A stretch of 64,000 bases of DNA from Prado023 sp963714995 (GCA_963714995.1 CAVQQP010000009.1:62001-126000); one strand, 5' to 3'; positions 42,608 to 51,310 are shown, numbered from the stretch's first letter. Notes: generated from the sequence alone by a model not told the origin. Numbers and translations: made by a program.

Positions 42608-43351
42608 TCAGAGCGAGGCGAGGTGCTTGACGGCCATGCGCTGCCATGACGGCCAGTCGTGCGGGGTGTCGCTGCCCCAGACGTCCAGGTCGCACGGGAT
42701 GCCCTTGGCCCACAGGGCGTGGGCCAGGGCCCACGAGGAGGGCAGCGCCCCGGTCGGGTGCTCCTCGAACGCCCCGGAGCCGACCACGAGCTGGATGAAC
42801 ACGCGACTGCGCAGCCAGTCGAGGTGGTCTCCGTACAGGTTGGGCACGTAGGCCGCCGGGTTGTTGAAGTACAGGGCGTCGCCCATCTCGCCCCAGGCGT
42901 GCCAGCTGCCGGGGTCGTAGTTCCCCGACATCCCGATCGCGTGCGGGAACAGGTCGGCCCGGCGCAGGGCGAGGTTCACCGCGTGGAAGGCCCCCATGCT
43001 CGCCCCGGCGGTCACGATCGGCACCCAGCCGCCGCAGTCGTTGTGGATGGCCGCAGCCACCTGGTCGGTGATCCACACGTGGTAGGCATCGTGGCGCCGC
43101 GCGCGCTCCTCGCTGGGGATCGACGTGTTGGACCAGGACGCATGGTCGTTGGCGTCGACGGCGTAGACCTTGATCCGCCCGGCCTCGATCGCCGGCGCCA
43201 GGACGTGGATGATCCCGTGGTCCTCCATGTCGTAGGCGCTGCCGCCCTCGCAGGGGAAGTACAGCACCGGGGTGCCCCAGTGCCCGTAGGCCACCACGTG
43301 ACCCGAGGTCCCGATCGTGGGGGACCAGACCTGCCACTCATCGCGCCGCAT
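42608..43351 (-). CDS. esterase D-like alpha/beta hydrolase
   Basis: A 247-residue serine hydrolase. The nucleophile elbow GASMG lies at 116-120 (Ser118); a strand with WGTPVLYFPCEGGSAYDMED opens the fold, and a C-terminal TPHDWPSW gives the catalytic His, with the acid in DVWGSD nearby. It resembles the esterase/antigen-85-like group (S-formylglutathione hydrolase, enterochelin esterase). Start chosen at ATG 43351 (MRRDEWQVW) as upstream residues lack family look. Sits between the frameshifted esterase and the ATP-grasp gene. Ester substrate unknown; a product of the neighbouring ATP-grasp enzyme is an attractive guess. Confidence 0.85.
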   Translation of the reverse strand: MRRDEWQVWSPTIGTSGHVVAYGHWGTPVLYFPCEGGSAYDMEDHGIIHVLAPAIEAGRIKVYAVDANDHASWSNTSIPSEERARRHDAYHVWITDQVAAAIHNDCGGWVPIVTAGASMGAFHAVNLALRRADLFPHAIGMSGNYDPGSWHAWGEMGDALYFNNPAAYVPNLYGDHLDWLRSRVFIQLVVGSGAFEEHPTGALPSSWALAHALWAKGIPCDLDVWGSDTPHDWPSWQRMAVKHLASL

Positions 43352-43410
43352 GCGCGCAGTCTGTCGCGTCAGTCCGGGGTGTTGCCCGTCCGGCCTCACG
43401 CCACTTCCGT

Positions 43411-43457
43411 GTTGTGTCATCGATCCGACCATCCACGTGCAGGATCGATGACACAGC
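43411..43457. repeat. palindrome after the frameshifted esterase
   Basis: Arms TGTGTCATCGATCC (43413-43426) and GGATCGATGACACA (43442-43455) are perfect over 14 bases and extend to 16 with one G-T pair; loop 15 bases. Located 37-83 bases after the esterase stop at 43494 on the minus strand. Confidence 0.7.
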
Positions 43458-43493
43458 AGCGGCGCGAGCCAGCACGGGGTCAGGGTGCGACCG

Positions 43494-44866
43494 CTACGTC
43501 CGGCCCCACGCCGTGCGCAGCAGCAGCCGCAGGCCGGGGTCCAGGCAGTCGCGCCAGGCCGTGTAGTTGTGCCCGTCCGGGTTCTCGATGAGCTGGGTGG
43601 GCACCCCCTGCCGGGTCAGCCGACGCGCCAGCGAGCGGTTGTTCGCCAGGTTCTCCTCGCCGGTCCCGCAGGTCATCGTCACGCGCAGGTCGGCCAGCCG
43701 CTCGGGGGCGGCGTCGAGGTCGTCGACGAAGCGCACGATCCGGTTGTAGTGGCGGTAGCCGCGCTCCATCCCGTCGGTGCGGGGCCGGAAGAACGAGCCG
43801 GACTGGCTGAACACCCCCGCGAAGGTGCCCGGGAAGCTGCTGGCCGCGTGCAGCATCGCCAGGCCGCCGAGGCTGGCCCCCACACCCACCGGCCTGCCCT
43901 CGGTCGCGACGGCGTCGGTGACCTTGGGCAGCATCCGGGTGACCAGGGCCCGGGCGTAGGCGGGCGAGGCCGAGTAGCTGCGGTCCCGCTCGATCGGCTC
44001 GAGCAGCAGGACGCGGCACCGCAGGGAGGGCTCGATGCGCGCCAGGGTGGTCATGTAGCGCAGCAGCTGGGCGAGATCGGCGTACTCGGGTCCGTCATGG
44101 ACCACGAGCAGCGGCAGGGGCTCCTCGGGCGTCGAGTCGGCGGGGACGTGGAGCTGCCCGACGACGGCCACCGCGCGTCCGGGTCGAGGACCTCGGCCGT
44201 CCCGGGATCCACGACCAGCGCCCCGGCCGGGTGGCTGCGACCCTCGGGGGAGCGACGGATCCGCTCGTCGCCGCGGCGCAGCGGGGCACGGACGCGCACC
44301 GAGGCCACGCCCTCGCCGGGCTGCTGGTCGCTCAGGTCGCGGGCGTCGTCGGCCAGGGTCGACGGGCGGGCCACCGGGATCAGCCCCGCACCTCCCGTGC
44401 GGGTGGCGCTGGCCGGTCGCGTGCGGGTCCGCGGGCGACCTGATGTCGCGGCGCGGCGGGCGGCGGCCGCGTCGGCCTCGGCGTCCCGGCGGGCCTGGGC
44501 GTCGGTGGCGTCGGCGACCGCCAGCCACCACGGGCGGGCATACCCCGGGAACTCGATGACGGACTTGTCGCCGAACACCGACCGGACCCGGTGCGCATTG
44601 GCCGGGTCGGTGACCATCGACTCGCCCCCGTCGGCCCACTCGAGCACGAGCAGGTACTCCAGCCGATCGACAGGCGGTCGGGGGATGCGCGCCACCCACT
44701 GGTCGCCCTCGAGGTGGAACGTCGGGTCCGCGCCGAAGTCCCGCAGGTGGAACCACACCCGACGCGGGGTGCAGCGCGCGTCCAGGTCGACCCGGAAGGT
44801 CACCGCATGGGTCACCGGATCCACCGACACCCCCGCCGGATGTGCCGCGTGGTCGGTGGAATCCAT
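43494..44866 (-). pseudogene. enterochelin-esterase-like hydrolase with N-terminal beta domain, one frameshift
   Basis: About 457 residues after repair. N-terminal ~130 residues form the early-set beta domain of Fes-type esterases (VTFRVDLDARCTPRRVWFHLRDFG). After an Ala/Arg-rich linker the esterase domain has LPLLVVHDGPEYADLAQLL, GASLGGLAML (nucleophile Ser) and ENPDGHNYTAWRDCLDPGL with the catalytic His. The frame breaks near 44172-44180 (one base missing in the run CCGCGCG on the + strand, after VLDPDAR). All catalytic motifs survive on one side. ATG at 44866. First gene of the cluster with the second esterase and ATP-grasp protein. No siderophore genes are seen, so iron is not implied. 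Confidence 0.8.
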
Positions 44867-44974
44867 CAGGCGATGCTACCCACCCGCGCGATTTGTCACC
44901 TCGGCACAATCGCGTCGCCCGGTTTCCGCCCGCGTGTCGGTGTTATGTCCGGTTCGGGCGGGGAGAATCGTCGC

Positions 44975-45022
44975 ATGACCATGACTCCCTCCCCCGGGCA
45001 GCGCGCCGCCGGGGTCCACTGA
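44975..45022 (+). CDS. 15-codon upstream ORF coupled to the lipase gene
   Basis: ATG at 44975 follows GGGGAG and encodes MTMTPSPGQRAAGVH with its TGA overlapping the ATG of the lipase gene (TGATG). Either a leader ORF that couples translation, or the true 5' end of the lipase separated by an indel. Too short to judge by codon bias. Confidence 0.35.
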   Translation: MTMTPSPGQRAAGVH

Positions 45023-46170
45023 TGGACGGTCGGGAGCGCGCCGCGGCCGCGCATGCGGTCGGTGGGGCAGTCGCCCGGGTGACCCGGGCCGTGGCCGGCA
45101 CGCACGAGGCCATGACCGAGGTGGTCCGCGCGGGGCTGACCCCGCTCGGTCCTGTGGGGAGGCTGCCCTTCGAGGCATCCGCGCAGATGGCCCGGTTCCA
45201 CTTCGCCGCCGTCGAGACCGGCGCCCGTGGGGTGGCTGCGGTGGCGGCCCCCCTGCTCGAGGCGTCGGCGGCGCAGGAGGCGAGGCCGGCCTCCGAGCAC
45301 CCTCCGGCCGTCAGCTGGCTTGCCGCGCTCGGGGCCGCCTTCGGCGACCGCCTCGTCGACGACGACCGCGTCCGGGCCCTGACCGTGCCGATGTCCCTGC
45401 GCCACCGGGGAGCTCTCGTGGAGATCGTGGGGAGCCCGACCGGCGCCCACCCCACCGACGGTCCCTGCCCGACCGTGGTCGTGTTCGTGCACGGCCTGGG
45501 CAACCACGAGTCGATGTGGGGTCAGGCCTACCTCGACGTGGTGCGCACCCATGGCGCGACCCCGTTGACCGTGCGCTACACGACCGGCCAGGCGATCGCC
45601 GACTCCGGCGCCGAGCTCGCTGACCTGCTCGGCGCGCTCGTGTCCCGCTGGCCCATGGCCGTGGAGCGGATCGTCCTCGTCGGCCACTCCATGGGGGGCC
45701 TGGTCATCCGCGAGGGGCTGGCCGCCGGGGGACCCTGGGTGGAGCTGGTCTCGGATGTCATCACGCTGGGCACGCCGCATGCCGGTGCCCCCCTGGAGCG
45801 CGTGGCCGTCCGTGGCCTGGCCCTCGCGTCCTGGTGGCCGGTTGCGGCACCGATCGTCGCCCTGGGCGACGAGCGCAGCACCGGGATCAAGGACCTCGGC
45901 ATCGCCGATGTCGCCGCTGCGACGGCCGGGCCACGGTGGCACCTGGTCGCGGCCACGCTGGCCCAGGGGGACGCCAGGGGCGTGGTGAGCCGCGCCCGCT
46001 CGAGCGTGCTCGGACCCCTGGGGGACGGGCTGGTCACCCTCGACAGCGCCTTCGCCGTCGATGCTCAGGTCATCGCGCAGCGCGTGATCATCGACGACGC
46101 CAGCCACATGGCACTGCTCGACCACCCCGAGGCCGCCGACGTCCTGGGAAGGGTCCTGGAGCCCCAGTGA
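45022..46170 (+). CDS. alpha/beta-hydrolase lipase/esterase
   Basis: A 382-residue lipase-type hydrolase. After a ~110-residue helical head (AMTEVVRAGLTPLGPVGRLPF, AAVETGARGVAAVAAPLLEA) comes VVVFVHGLGNHESMWG (oxyanion HG), VGHSMGGLVIR with the nucleophile Ser, LVSDVITLGTPHAGAPLE typical of PGAP1/lipase-class proteins, and DDASHMALLDHPE with the catalytic His. It resembles the esterase/lipase family described in actinobacteria next to fatty-acid genes. No signal peptide is seen. ATG 45022 overlaps a tiny upstream ORF. Divergent from the esterase cluster. Confidence 0.88.
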   Translation: MDGRERAAAAHAVGGAVARVTRAVAGTHEAMTEVVRAGLTPLGPVGRLPFEASAQMARFHFAAVETGARGVAAVAAPLLEASAAQEARPASEHPPAVSWLAALGAAFGDRLVDDDRVRALTVPMSLRHRGALVEIVGSPTGAHPTDGPCPTVVVFVHGLGNHESMWGQAYLDVVRTHGATPLTVRYTTGQAIADSGAELADLLGALVSRWPMAVERIVLVGHSMGGLVIREGLAAGGPWVELVSDVITLGTPHAGAPLERVAVRGLALASWWPVAAPIVALGDERSTGIKDLGIADVAAATAGPRWHLVAATLAQGDARGVVSRARSSVLGPLGDGLVTLDSAFAVDAQVIAQRVIIDDASHMALLDHPEAADVLGRVLEPQ

Positions 46171-46213
46171 GTCGCCAGGGCTGACCCCCGGGCACGTGGG
46201 CCATCATGTGCCC

Positions 46214-46663
46214 ATGGACCCCGCCGCGCCGCTCCCTGCGCCGCGTGCGATCCCGCCGGCCTGGCTGGTCTACCTGGCGGTGCTCGTCGGCGGGATGCTC
46301 GGCGGGTCCCTTCGCTACGTGGTCGGGCTCGCGATCCCCGCCCAGCCGGGGCAGATCCCCTGGGGGATCCTCGGGGTCAACCTCGTGGGCGCCTTCATCA
46401 TGGGGCTGCTGCTGCGCGGGTGGGTCCGACGCGGTCACGTGTCCCATCCGTGGCGACCGTTCCTGGCCACGGGGATCCTCGGGTCGTTCACGACCTGGTC
46501 GACGTTCATGGCCGACACGTACGACCTCGTCGTCGACGGCTTCGAGCTCCTCGCGGTGGCCTATGTGCTCGGGGCGACAGCCCTGGGCGTCGGTGCCGCC
46601 GCGCTCGGCTGGTGGACGGCGCAGAGGGTCGTCCCGCTGGCCAGCGAGGTGGTCGTGCTGTGA
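46214..46663 (+). CDS. crcB: fluoride efflux protein CrcB (first of pair)
   Basis: A 149-residue Fluc/CrcB fluoride channel subunit with four helices. Family markers: GGSLRYVVG, GILGVNLVGAFIMGLLL and the signature GILGSFTTWSTFMAD with the Phe/Thr track residues. Start ATG 46214 is favoured over GTG 46196. Its stop overlaps the start of a second crcB (GTGA), typical of organisms whose Fluc works as a heterodimer. No fluoride riboswitch is visible upstream. Confidence 0.9.
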   Translation: MDPAAPLPAPRAIPPAWLVYLAVLVGGMLGGSLRYVVGLAIPAQPGQIPWGILGVNLVGAFIMGLLLRGWVRRGHVSHPWRPFLATGILGSFTTWSTFMADTYDLVVDGFELLAVAYVLGATALGVGAAALGWWTAQRVVPLASEVVVL

Positions 46664-47091
46664 GCAGCGCCCTGGAGGCGATCAGCCAGCTGCATCTGGT
46701 CGGGGTGGCCCTCGGTGCCGGCGTGGGCGCCGTGTGCCGGGCAGCCGTCGACCGCACCATCACGCATCGGGTGGGACTCACCCGCCTGCCGTGGGCGACG
46801 CTGGCCGTCAACGTCGTCGGATCCCTCATCCTCGGACTCATGCTGGGCTGGAGTGCGCAGGTCGCCTCGGCCGGCACGGCTGACCAGGCGGAATCGGCCC
46901 GGACGCTCGAGCTGATCATCGGGATCGGGTTCGCCGGTGGCCTCACCACCTTCAGCACCTTCTCCTGGGAGTCCTGGAGCCTGATCCGCGAGAGCCGGGG
47001 CCGGGGGGCCCTGGCCTACGCAGCGCTCACGATCGGGCTCGGGATGGCCGCTGTGGCGCTCGGCACCGTCGTGGGTCGCGCAGCCGGTTGA
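46660..47091 (+). CDS. crcB: fluoride efflux protein CrcB (second of pair)
   Basis: A 143-residue second CrcB subunit: GAVCRAAVDRTI, LPWATLAVNVVGSLILGLM and GFAGGLTTFSTFSWESW, with the Thr-Thr-Phe-Ser-Thr-Phe channel signature. GTG start inside the stop of the first crcB. In paired systems the two subunits make one antiparallel dimer. The central loop (SAGTADQAESART) is longer than in the first subunit. Confidence 0.9.
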   Translation: MSSALEAISQLHLVGVALGAGVGAVCRAAVDRTITHRVGLTRLPWATLAVNVVGSLILGLMLGWSAQVASAGTADQAESARTLELIIGIGFAGGLTTFSTFSWESWSLIRESRGRGALAYAALTIGLGMAAVALGTVVGRAAG

Positions 47092-47140
47092 CGCAGGCGC
47101 ACCGCCGGGGCATCGCCGGGTCGACGAGGCTCGGCGCTGC

Positions 47141-48161
47141 CTAGCGGGTGGTCGGCCCAGCGACCTCACCGGGCGGGAGGACCAGCACCTGGCTGCGGCT
47201 GCCATCGGCCAGCGTGATCCGCTCCAGCGCCGTCGACGGGTTCGCGGGCTCCGCGTCGTCGGTCTCCTCGGTGGGCGGCTGCGGGATCCGTTGGACGTAG
47301 AGGAATCGCCCGTCGGCCGAGCAGCCCACCAGCGAGTCCTGGTCATCCCACGTGAGGTCGGCGACCTGCGCCGGCCCGACCACGGACGCTCTCAGGGCAC
47401 CGTCGGACGTGAAGCCGAGGACCGAGTCAGCGCCGATCGGGCACAGCGGCACCCACCCTGCCGGGGAGTCCCCGAGCTCGCTGGTCGATCCGTCCCGGAC
47501 ATCCAGGCGGATCACCGTGCTCGGGACGCTGGGGTCCTCGGCGGACTGCGCCGGTGTGGTCACGAGCAGCACCTCGTCGGGCGAGCCGGTGCCGAGCAGC
47601 ATCGACAGGTCGGCGAACGGACCGTACTCGGCGATGGTCGCGCCGTCAGTCAGGGAGGACACGATGATCGAGCCCTCCGTGGGGCCCTCGCCGGACACGG
47701 GATCCCGGCCGAGCTCGGTCGTGCGGGCCAGCCGGGTGCCGTCCAGGAGGGTGCAGAGGTTGTAGGCCAGGCCCTCGCCGCCACACCAGCGCGGCGCCGG
47801 CACCTCCGCCGCCACCTGTCCCTCGGAGCGGACCTCGACCGTCGGTGGTCCAGTAGTCCGTGAACATCCCCGACAGGGCCAGGGGACCCACCCCGTCGAC
47901 GACGCCGGGGAAGCTGGTGTCATCCGCGGGCCCGGACAGCAGGGGCGTGGCCGCGCCGATCGATCCATCGGCCCCGATCGGGTACCCGGTGATGGTGCGC
48001 GCTGACGTCTCCGTGTCCCAGAGCGAGGTGTAGACCGTCCCGTTGCCGGCGACTGTCGCGCTCGGTGATCCTGACTCGTCGCCCGTGGAGTCCGGTGTCG
48101 AGGCGCACCCCGCAACCAGGATCAGGGACGTCCCCAGCACGATCGTTGTTCGCCTGACCAT
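47141..48161 (-). pseudogene. lipoprotein with WD40/beta-propeller-like domain, one frameshift
   Basis: About 339 residues after repair. Signal with lipobox ILVAGC (Cys about residue 19) at the start ATG 48161, then an Ser/Thr/Asp-rich linker. The rest is strand-rich with repeated patterns (VYTSLWDTETSARTITGY, LARTTELGRDPVSG, VIRLDVRDGSTSEL, RFLYVQRIPQ), suggesting a propeller of unknown type. The break lies near 47846 (one extra base; the two frames meet at YWTT/TVEVR). No function known. It ends just after the crcB pair, convergent, about 50 bases between stops. Confidence 0.72.
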
Positions 48162-48253
48162 GGCAGCCCCCTTCGGCGTAGGACAACCATCCACCCGGCG
48201 GGCGCCCCGCGTCCAGTGCCCAGTCCCGTGGGTGGTGCTACCGTGGGGTCACC

Positions 48254-48342
48254 ACGACAGGGGAGCGCCACGAGCGCTGAGAGTGCGGCGGAGACCGCAG
48301 ACCCTCGAACCTGATCCGGGTCATGCCGGCGAAGGAAGTCGT
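48254..48342 (+). ncRNA. TPP riboswitch (THI-box)
   Basis: Conserved parts are all present: closing stem ACGAC/GTCGT, CTGAGA (48277-48282), the pyrimidine-binding bulge, GACCCTCGAACCTGATCC and the pyrophosphate site with TGCCGGCGAAGGAA. It lies just upstream of ykoE, so the transporter is predicted to be repressed by thiamine pyrophosphate, either by terminating transcription or hiding the ribosome site at 48371. Confidence 0.95.
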
Positions 48343-48380
48343 CCGCCCACTTGGCGTGGCCCGTCCCACCAGGAGGACCC

Positions 48381-48968
48381 GTGGTCACAGCACCGTCGCG
48401 CCGCTGGCGCACCATCGACATCGTCACCGTCGCCGTGCTCGCCGTCGTCTCGGGGGTGGTGTTCTGGGCGTGGAACCTGCTCTGGACCGCCACCGGCCCG
48501 GCGTTCGCCGCCTTCCCGCCCGCGCAGGCGCTGCTGTACGGCGTCTGGCTGGTGCCCGGCGTGCTGGGGATGCTGGTGGTGCGCCGGCCCGGGGCGGCGC
48601 TGGCCACCGCCTTCCTCGCGGCGGCGGTGTCCTGGCTGCTGGGGGCGTGGTGGGGGTTGTCGGTGCTCTGGTACGGGGTGCTCCAGGGCCTGGCCCCGGA
48701 GCTGGTGTTCGCCGCCGGTCGGTACCGCACCTTCGGCCGGACCACCTCGATCGCCGCTGGTGCCGCGGCGGGGGCTGTCCCCGGGGTCCTGGACCCGATC
48801 TTCTGGTACCCGCAGTGGACCGCCGGGTGGACCCTGGCCTACCTCCTGGCGTGCATCGCCTCGTCGGCACTCATCGCCGGCCTCGGGTCGTGGGCCCTGG
48901 CCCGCCGGCTGGCGAGCACCGGTGTCCTCGACGCATTCCCCCTCGGGCGGGAGCGCGTCGGCGTCTAG
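48381..48968 (+). CDS. ykoE: YkoE-type ECF transporter S component
   Basis: Substrate-binding S component of the energy-coupling-factor transporter for thiamine precursor (hydroxymethylpyrimidine) or thiamine. 195 residues, about five or six helices: IDIVTVAVLAVVSGVVFWAWN, PPAQALLYGVWLVPGVLGML, AAALATAFLAAAVSWLLG, then YWVLQGLAPELVFAAG-like turn and PGVLDPIFWYPQWTAGWTLAY. The GTG at 48381 has AGGAGGA upstream; a TTG at 48351 is ignored. Riboswitch control and the following ATPase and T-component genes support the assignment. Confidence 0.9.
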   Translation: MVTAPSRRWRTIDIVTVAVLAVVSGVVFWAWNLLWTATGPAFAAFPPAQALLYGVWLVPGVLGMLVVRRPGAALATAFLAAAVSWLLGAWWGLSVLWYGVLQGLAPELVFAAGRYRTFGRTTSIAAGAAAGAVPGVLDPIFWYPQWTAGWTLAYLLACIASSALIAGLGSWALARRLASTGVLDAFPLGRERVGV

Positions 48969-48982
48969 GCGGCCGAGCACGC

Positions 48983-50454
48983 ATGGGCGAGTCAGCGGGT
49001 GCGCGGATCACCGCGCTCGGATGGGGATTCCGGTATCCCGGACGCTCGGCCGTCGCCCTGTCCGACGTGTCCTTCACCATCGAGCCGGGTGAGCTGGTCG
49101 TCCTGATGGGCGCGTCCGGATCGGGCAAGTCGACCCTCCTGTCGGCCCTGGCCGGGACGCTGCCGGACGGCGGTGACTCCGGGACGCTCGTCGTGGCGGG
49201 TCCCGGGCCAGGTCGCTCGTCAGCCCGGATCGGGCTGGTCCAGCAGGAGCCCGAGGGCAATGTCGTGATGGAGCGGGTCGGTGATGACGTCGCGTTCCCC
49301 CTGGAGAATGCGGCCGTCCCGGCGGAGCGGATCTGGCCGCGGGTCGTGGGCGCCCTCGAGCGGGCCGGGCTGGCCGTGCCCCTGGACCGTGACACCTCCC
49401 GGCTCAGCGGTGGCCAGCAGCAGCTGCTCGCCATCGCGGCGGGCTCCGTGGCCGATCCGCACCTGCTGCTGCTCGACGAGCCCACGGCGAACCTGGACCC
49501 CACGTCGGCCGCCGAGGTCCTGGCGGCGGTCGAGGCGGTGCGGACGGCCCACGGCTGCACGGTGGTGGTCGTGGAGCACCGGGTGGAGGCGTGGCTGGCC
49601 CGCGCCGACCGCGTCCTTCTCGTCGAGGACGGCACGGTCCTCCCCCTGGACCCGGCGGGTCTTGCCGCCCATCTCGACGACAACCCCGATTCCGCTGCGC
49701 GGGTCTGGGTCGACCACGCCCATCTGCCCAGCCGGCTCCCGCAGGCCCCGCCCGGTGCGGCCGTGCTGGTCGCGCGCGGTGTCGAGGTCGCCGACCGGCT
49801 GCCGGTCACGAATCTCGAGGTCCATGCCGGGGAGGTGGTCGCGGTGACGGGTCCCCCCGGCGTGGGCAAGTCGACCCTGCTGGCCTGCCTCGCGGGGCTG
49901 AGCGAGCCGACGTCCGGAACGGTGCGGGTCGAGCCCGCGTCGGGGGCTGTGGGGCGAGTCGATCCGTGGCGCTGGCCCGCGGTCGAGATCGCGCGCACGT
50001 TCGGGGTGGTGTTCCAGAACCCGGAGCACCAGTTCGTCACGGGCACGGGTCGTCGACGAGGTGCACCACGGGCTGGTCAGCGCCGGAGTGGGCGAGCGCG
50101 ACGCAGCGCAGCGGGCGGCCCGGATGCTCGATCGACTGCACCTGTCCGACCTTGCGGCCGCAGACCCGTTCACCCTCTCGGGAGGCGAGCAGCGCCGGCT
50201 CAGCGTGGGCACCGCGCTCGCACTCGATCCGGGGATCCTGCTGCTCGACGAGCCGACGTTCGGACAGGACCCGGCCACGTGGGCTGAGCTGGTGGGCATC
50301 ATCGCCGACCATCGCGACGCCGGTGGTGCGGTGGTGATGGCGACCCACGACCCCGACCTGGTCCAGGCCCTGGCCGCCCGCGAGGTCCGCCTCGGCGCGC
50401 CGCCGCCGGCCGGGTCCGACGGTGAGACCCCGGGCGCCGCTCGACGCCGAGTGA
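48983..50454 (+). pseudogene. ykoD: ykoD, dual-ATPase ECF component, frameshifted
   Basis: Fused ECF ATPase with two ABC domains, as in YkoD/CbiO2. First domain: Walker A GASGSGKST, signature LSGGQQQLLAIA, Walker B LLLLDEPTANLD. Second: GPPGVGKST, VVFQNPEHQFVTGT; after an extra G near 50047-50049 the frame continues VVDEVHHGL, signature LSGGEQRRLSVG, Walker B LLLDEPTFG and MATHDPDL. The second H-loop is present. After the break the frame stays open past the gene, so a further indel before the stop is likely; stops in other frames lie at 50423-50425 and 50452-50454. End coordinate is therefore an estimate. ATG at 48983, 14 bases after ykoE. Confidence 0.85.
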
Positions 50455-50478
50455 TGCCGGCACCTCCGGTGCCGAACC

Positions 50479-50516
50479 GTGCGGGTTGTCGACCCTCTAT
50501 GGTTCCCAACCTGCAC
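50479..50516. repeat. 15-20-15 type palindrome, short copy 3
   Basis: GTGCGGGTT (50479-50487) and AACCTGCAC (50508-50516) pair with one G-T wobble over 9 bases around a 20-base loop, the same loop length and arm core as the copies at 15977 and 24326. It lies between ykoD and ykoC. Confidence 0.6.
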
Positions 50517-51300
50517 AGCTGCCCGGCGCGGGGCCGACCGGCTCGGGGCCGACCGCGGCGACCCGCTGGACGTCACGCGTGGCCACCCGCCGCCTGCCGC
50601 CGGGCTGCGGCGGCTGGACCCGCTCGCGCTGCTGGGGGCGGCGATGCTGCTCAGCGCGGCGGCGCTCGTCTCCTTCTCCGTCCGGCTGAACCTCGTCCTG
50701 GCCCTCGTCGCCGTGCTGGCGGCGCTGGTCGGTGGGCTGCCCGCCCGCCGGGTGACCCTGGTGGCGGCACCCGCGCTGCTCGCGGCGGCGAGCGTGGCGT
50801 TCTCCAACGCCCTGCTCAGCGCCGGCGGGGTGGCCGCCCTGGACTCCTGGGCGGCTGCCGCGCTGCCGGCGAGCCGTGTGCTGGCGGTCGCCCTGCCCGG
50901 GCTGGTCGCGGCTGTGGCCATGGATCCGACCGGCCTGGCCGACGCCCTGGTCGTGCGGCTGCGGGTGCCGGCCCGTCCGGCCTACTCCGTGCTGGCCGGG
51001 CTGCGCCTGCTGCCCCTGCTCGCCGACGAGTGGGCGGTCCTGGGCCGGGCGAGCCGTGCCCGTGGCCTGGGCGGCTCCGGGGTCCGGGCCCGCGCCCGGC
51101 AGTTCGCCTCGATGACGTTCCGGCTGCTCGTGGCCGCCCTGCGTCGGGGCGGTCGCCTGGCCATCGCCCTGGACGCGCGCGGCCTGCGCCCGGAGGGTCC
51201 CCGCACGATCGCCCGCCCGGTCCGATGGTCGTGGCACGACAGTGCCGCCGTGGTCGTGTCGGCAGGTGCCCTCGTGGCCGCGCTGTCCACACGGCTCTGA
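50479..51300 (+). CDS. ykoC: YkoC-type ECF transporter T component (start uncertain)
   Basis: Transmembrane T component linking the S component to the ATPases. Core helices LDPLALLGAAMLLSAAALVSF, LVLALVAVLAALVGGLPA and the coupling region with ARASRARGLGGSG and ALDARGLRPEGPR, the Ala-Arg-Gly motif pair of EcfT proteins. The hydrophobic core begins near 50620. The frame is open from GTG 50479, which lies inside the palindrome; the first ~40 codons have no helix character, so the true start may be nearer 50580-50640, perhaps with an indel. Third gene of the riboswitch-controlled operon. Confidence 0.82.
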   Translation: MRVVDPLWFPTCTAARRGADRLGADRGDPLDVTRGHPPPAAGLRRLDPLALLGAAMLLSAAALVSFSVRLNLVLALVAVLAALVGGLPARRVTLVAAPALLAAASVAFSNALLSAGGVAALDSWAAAALPASRVLAVALPGLVAAVAMDPTGLADALVVRLRVPARPAYSVLAGLRLLPLLADEWAVLGRASRARGLGGSGVRARARQFASMTFRLLVAALRRGGRLAIALDARGLRPEGPRTIARPVRWSWHDSAAVVVSAGALVAALSTRL

Positions 51301-51310
51301 GGGATCGGCG

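Noticed and set aside
43494..44866. Siderophore utilisation cluster based on the enterochelin-esterase fold
   Set aside because: No siderophore synthetase, iron ABC importer or Fur-type site beside it; the fold is shared by many esterases.
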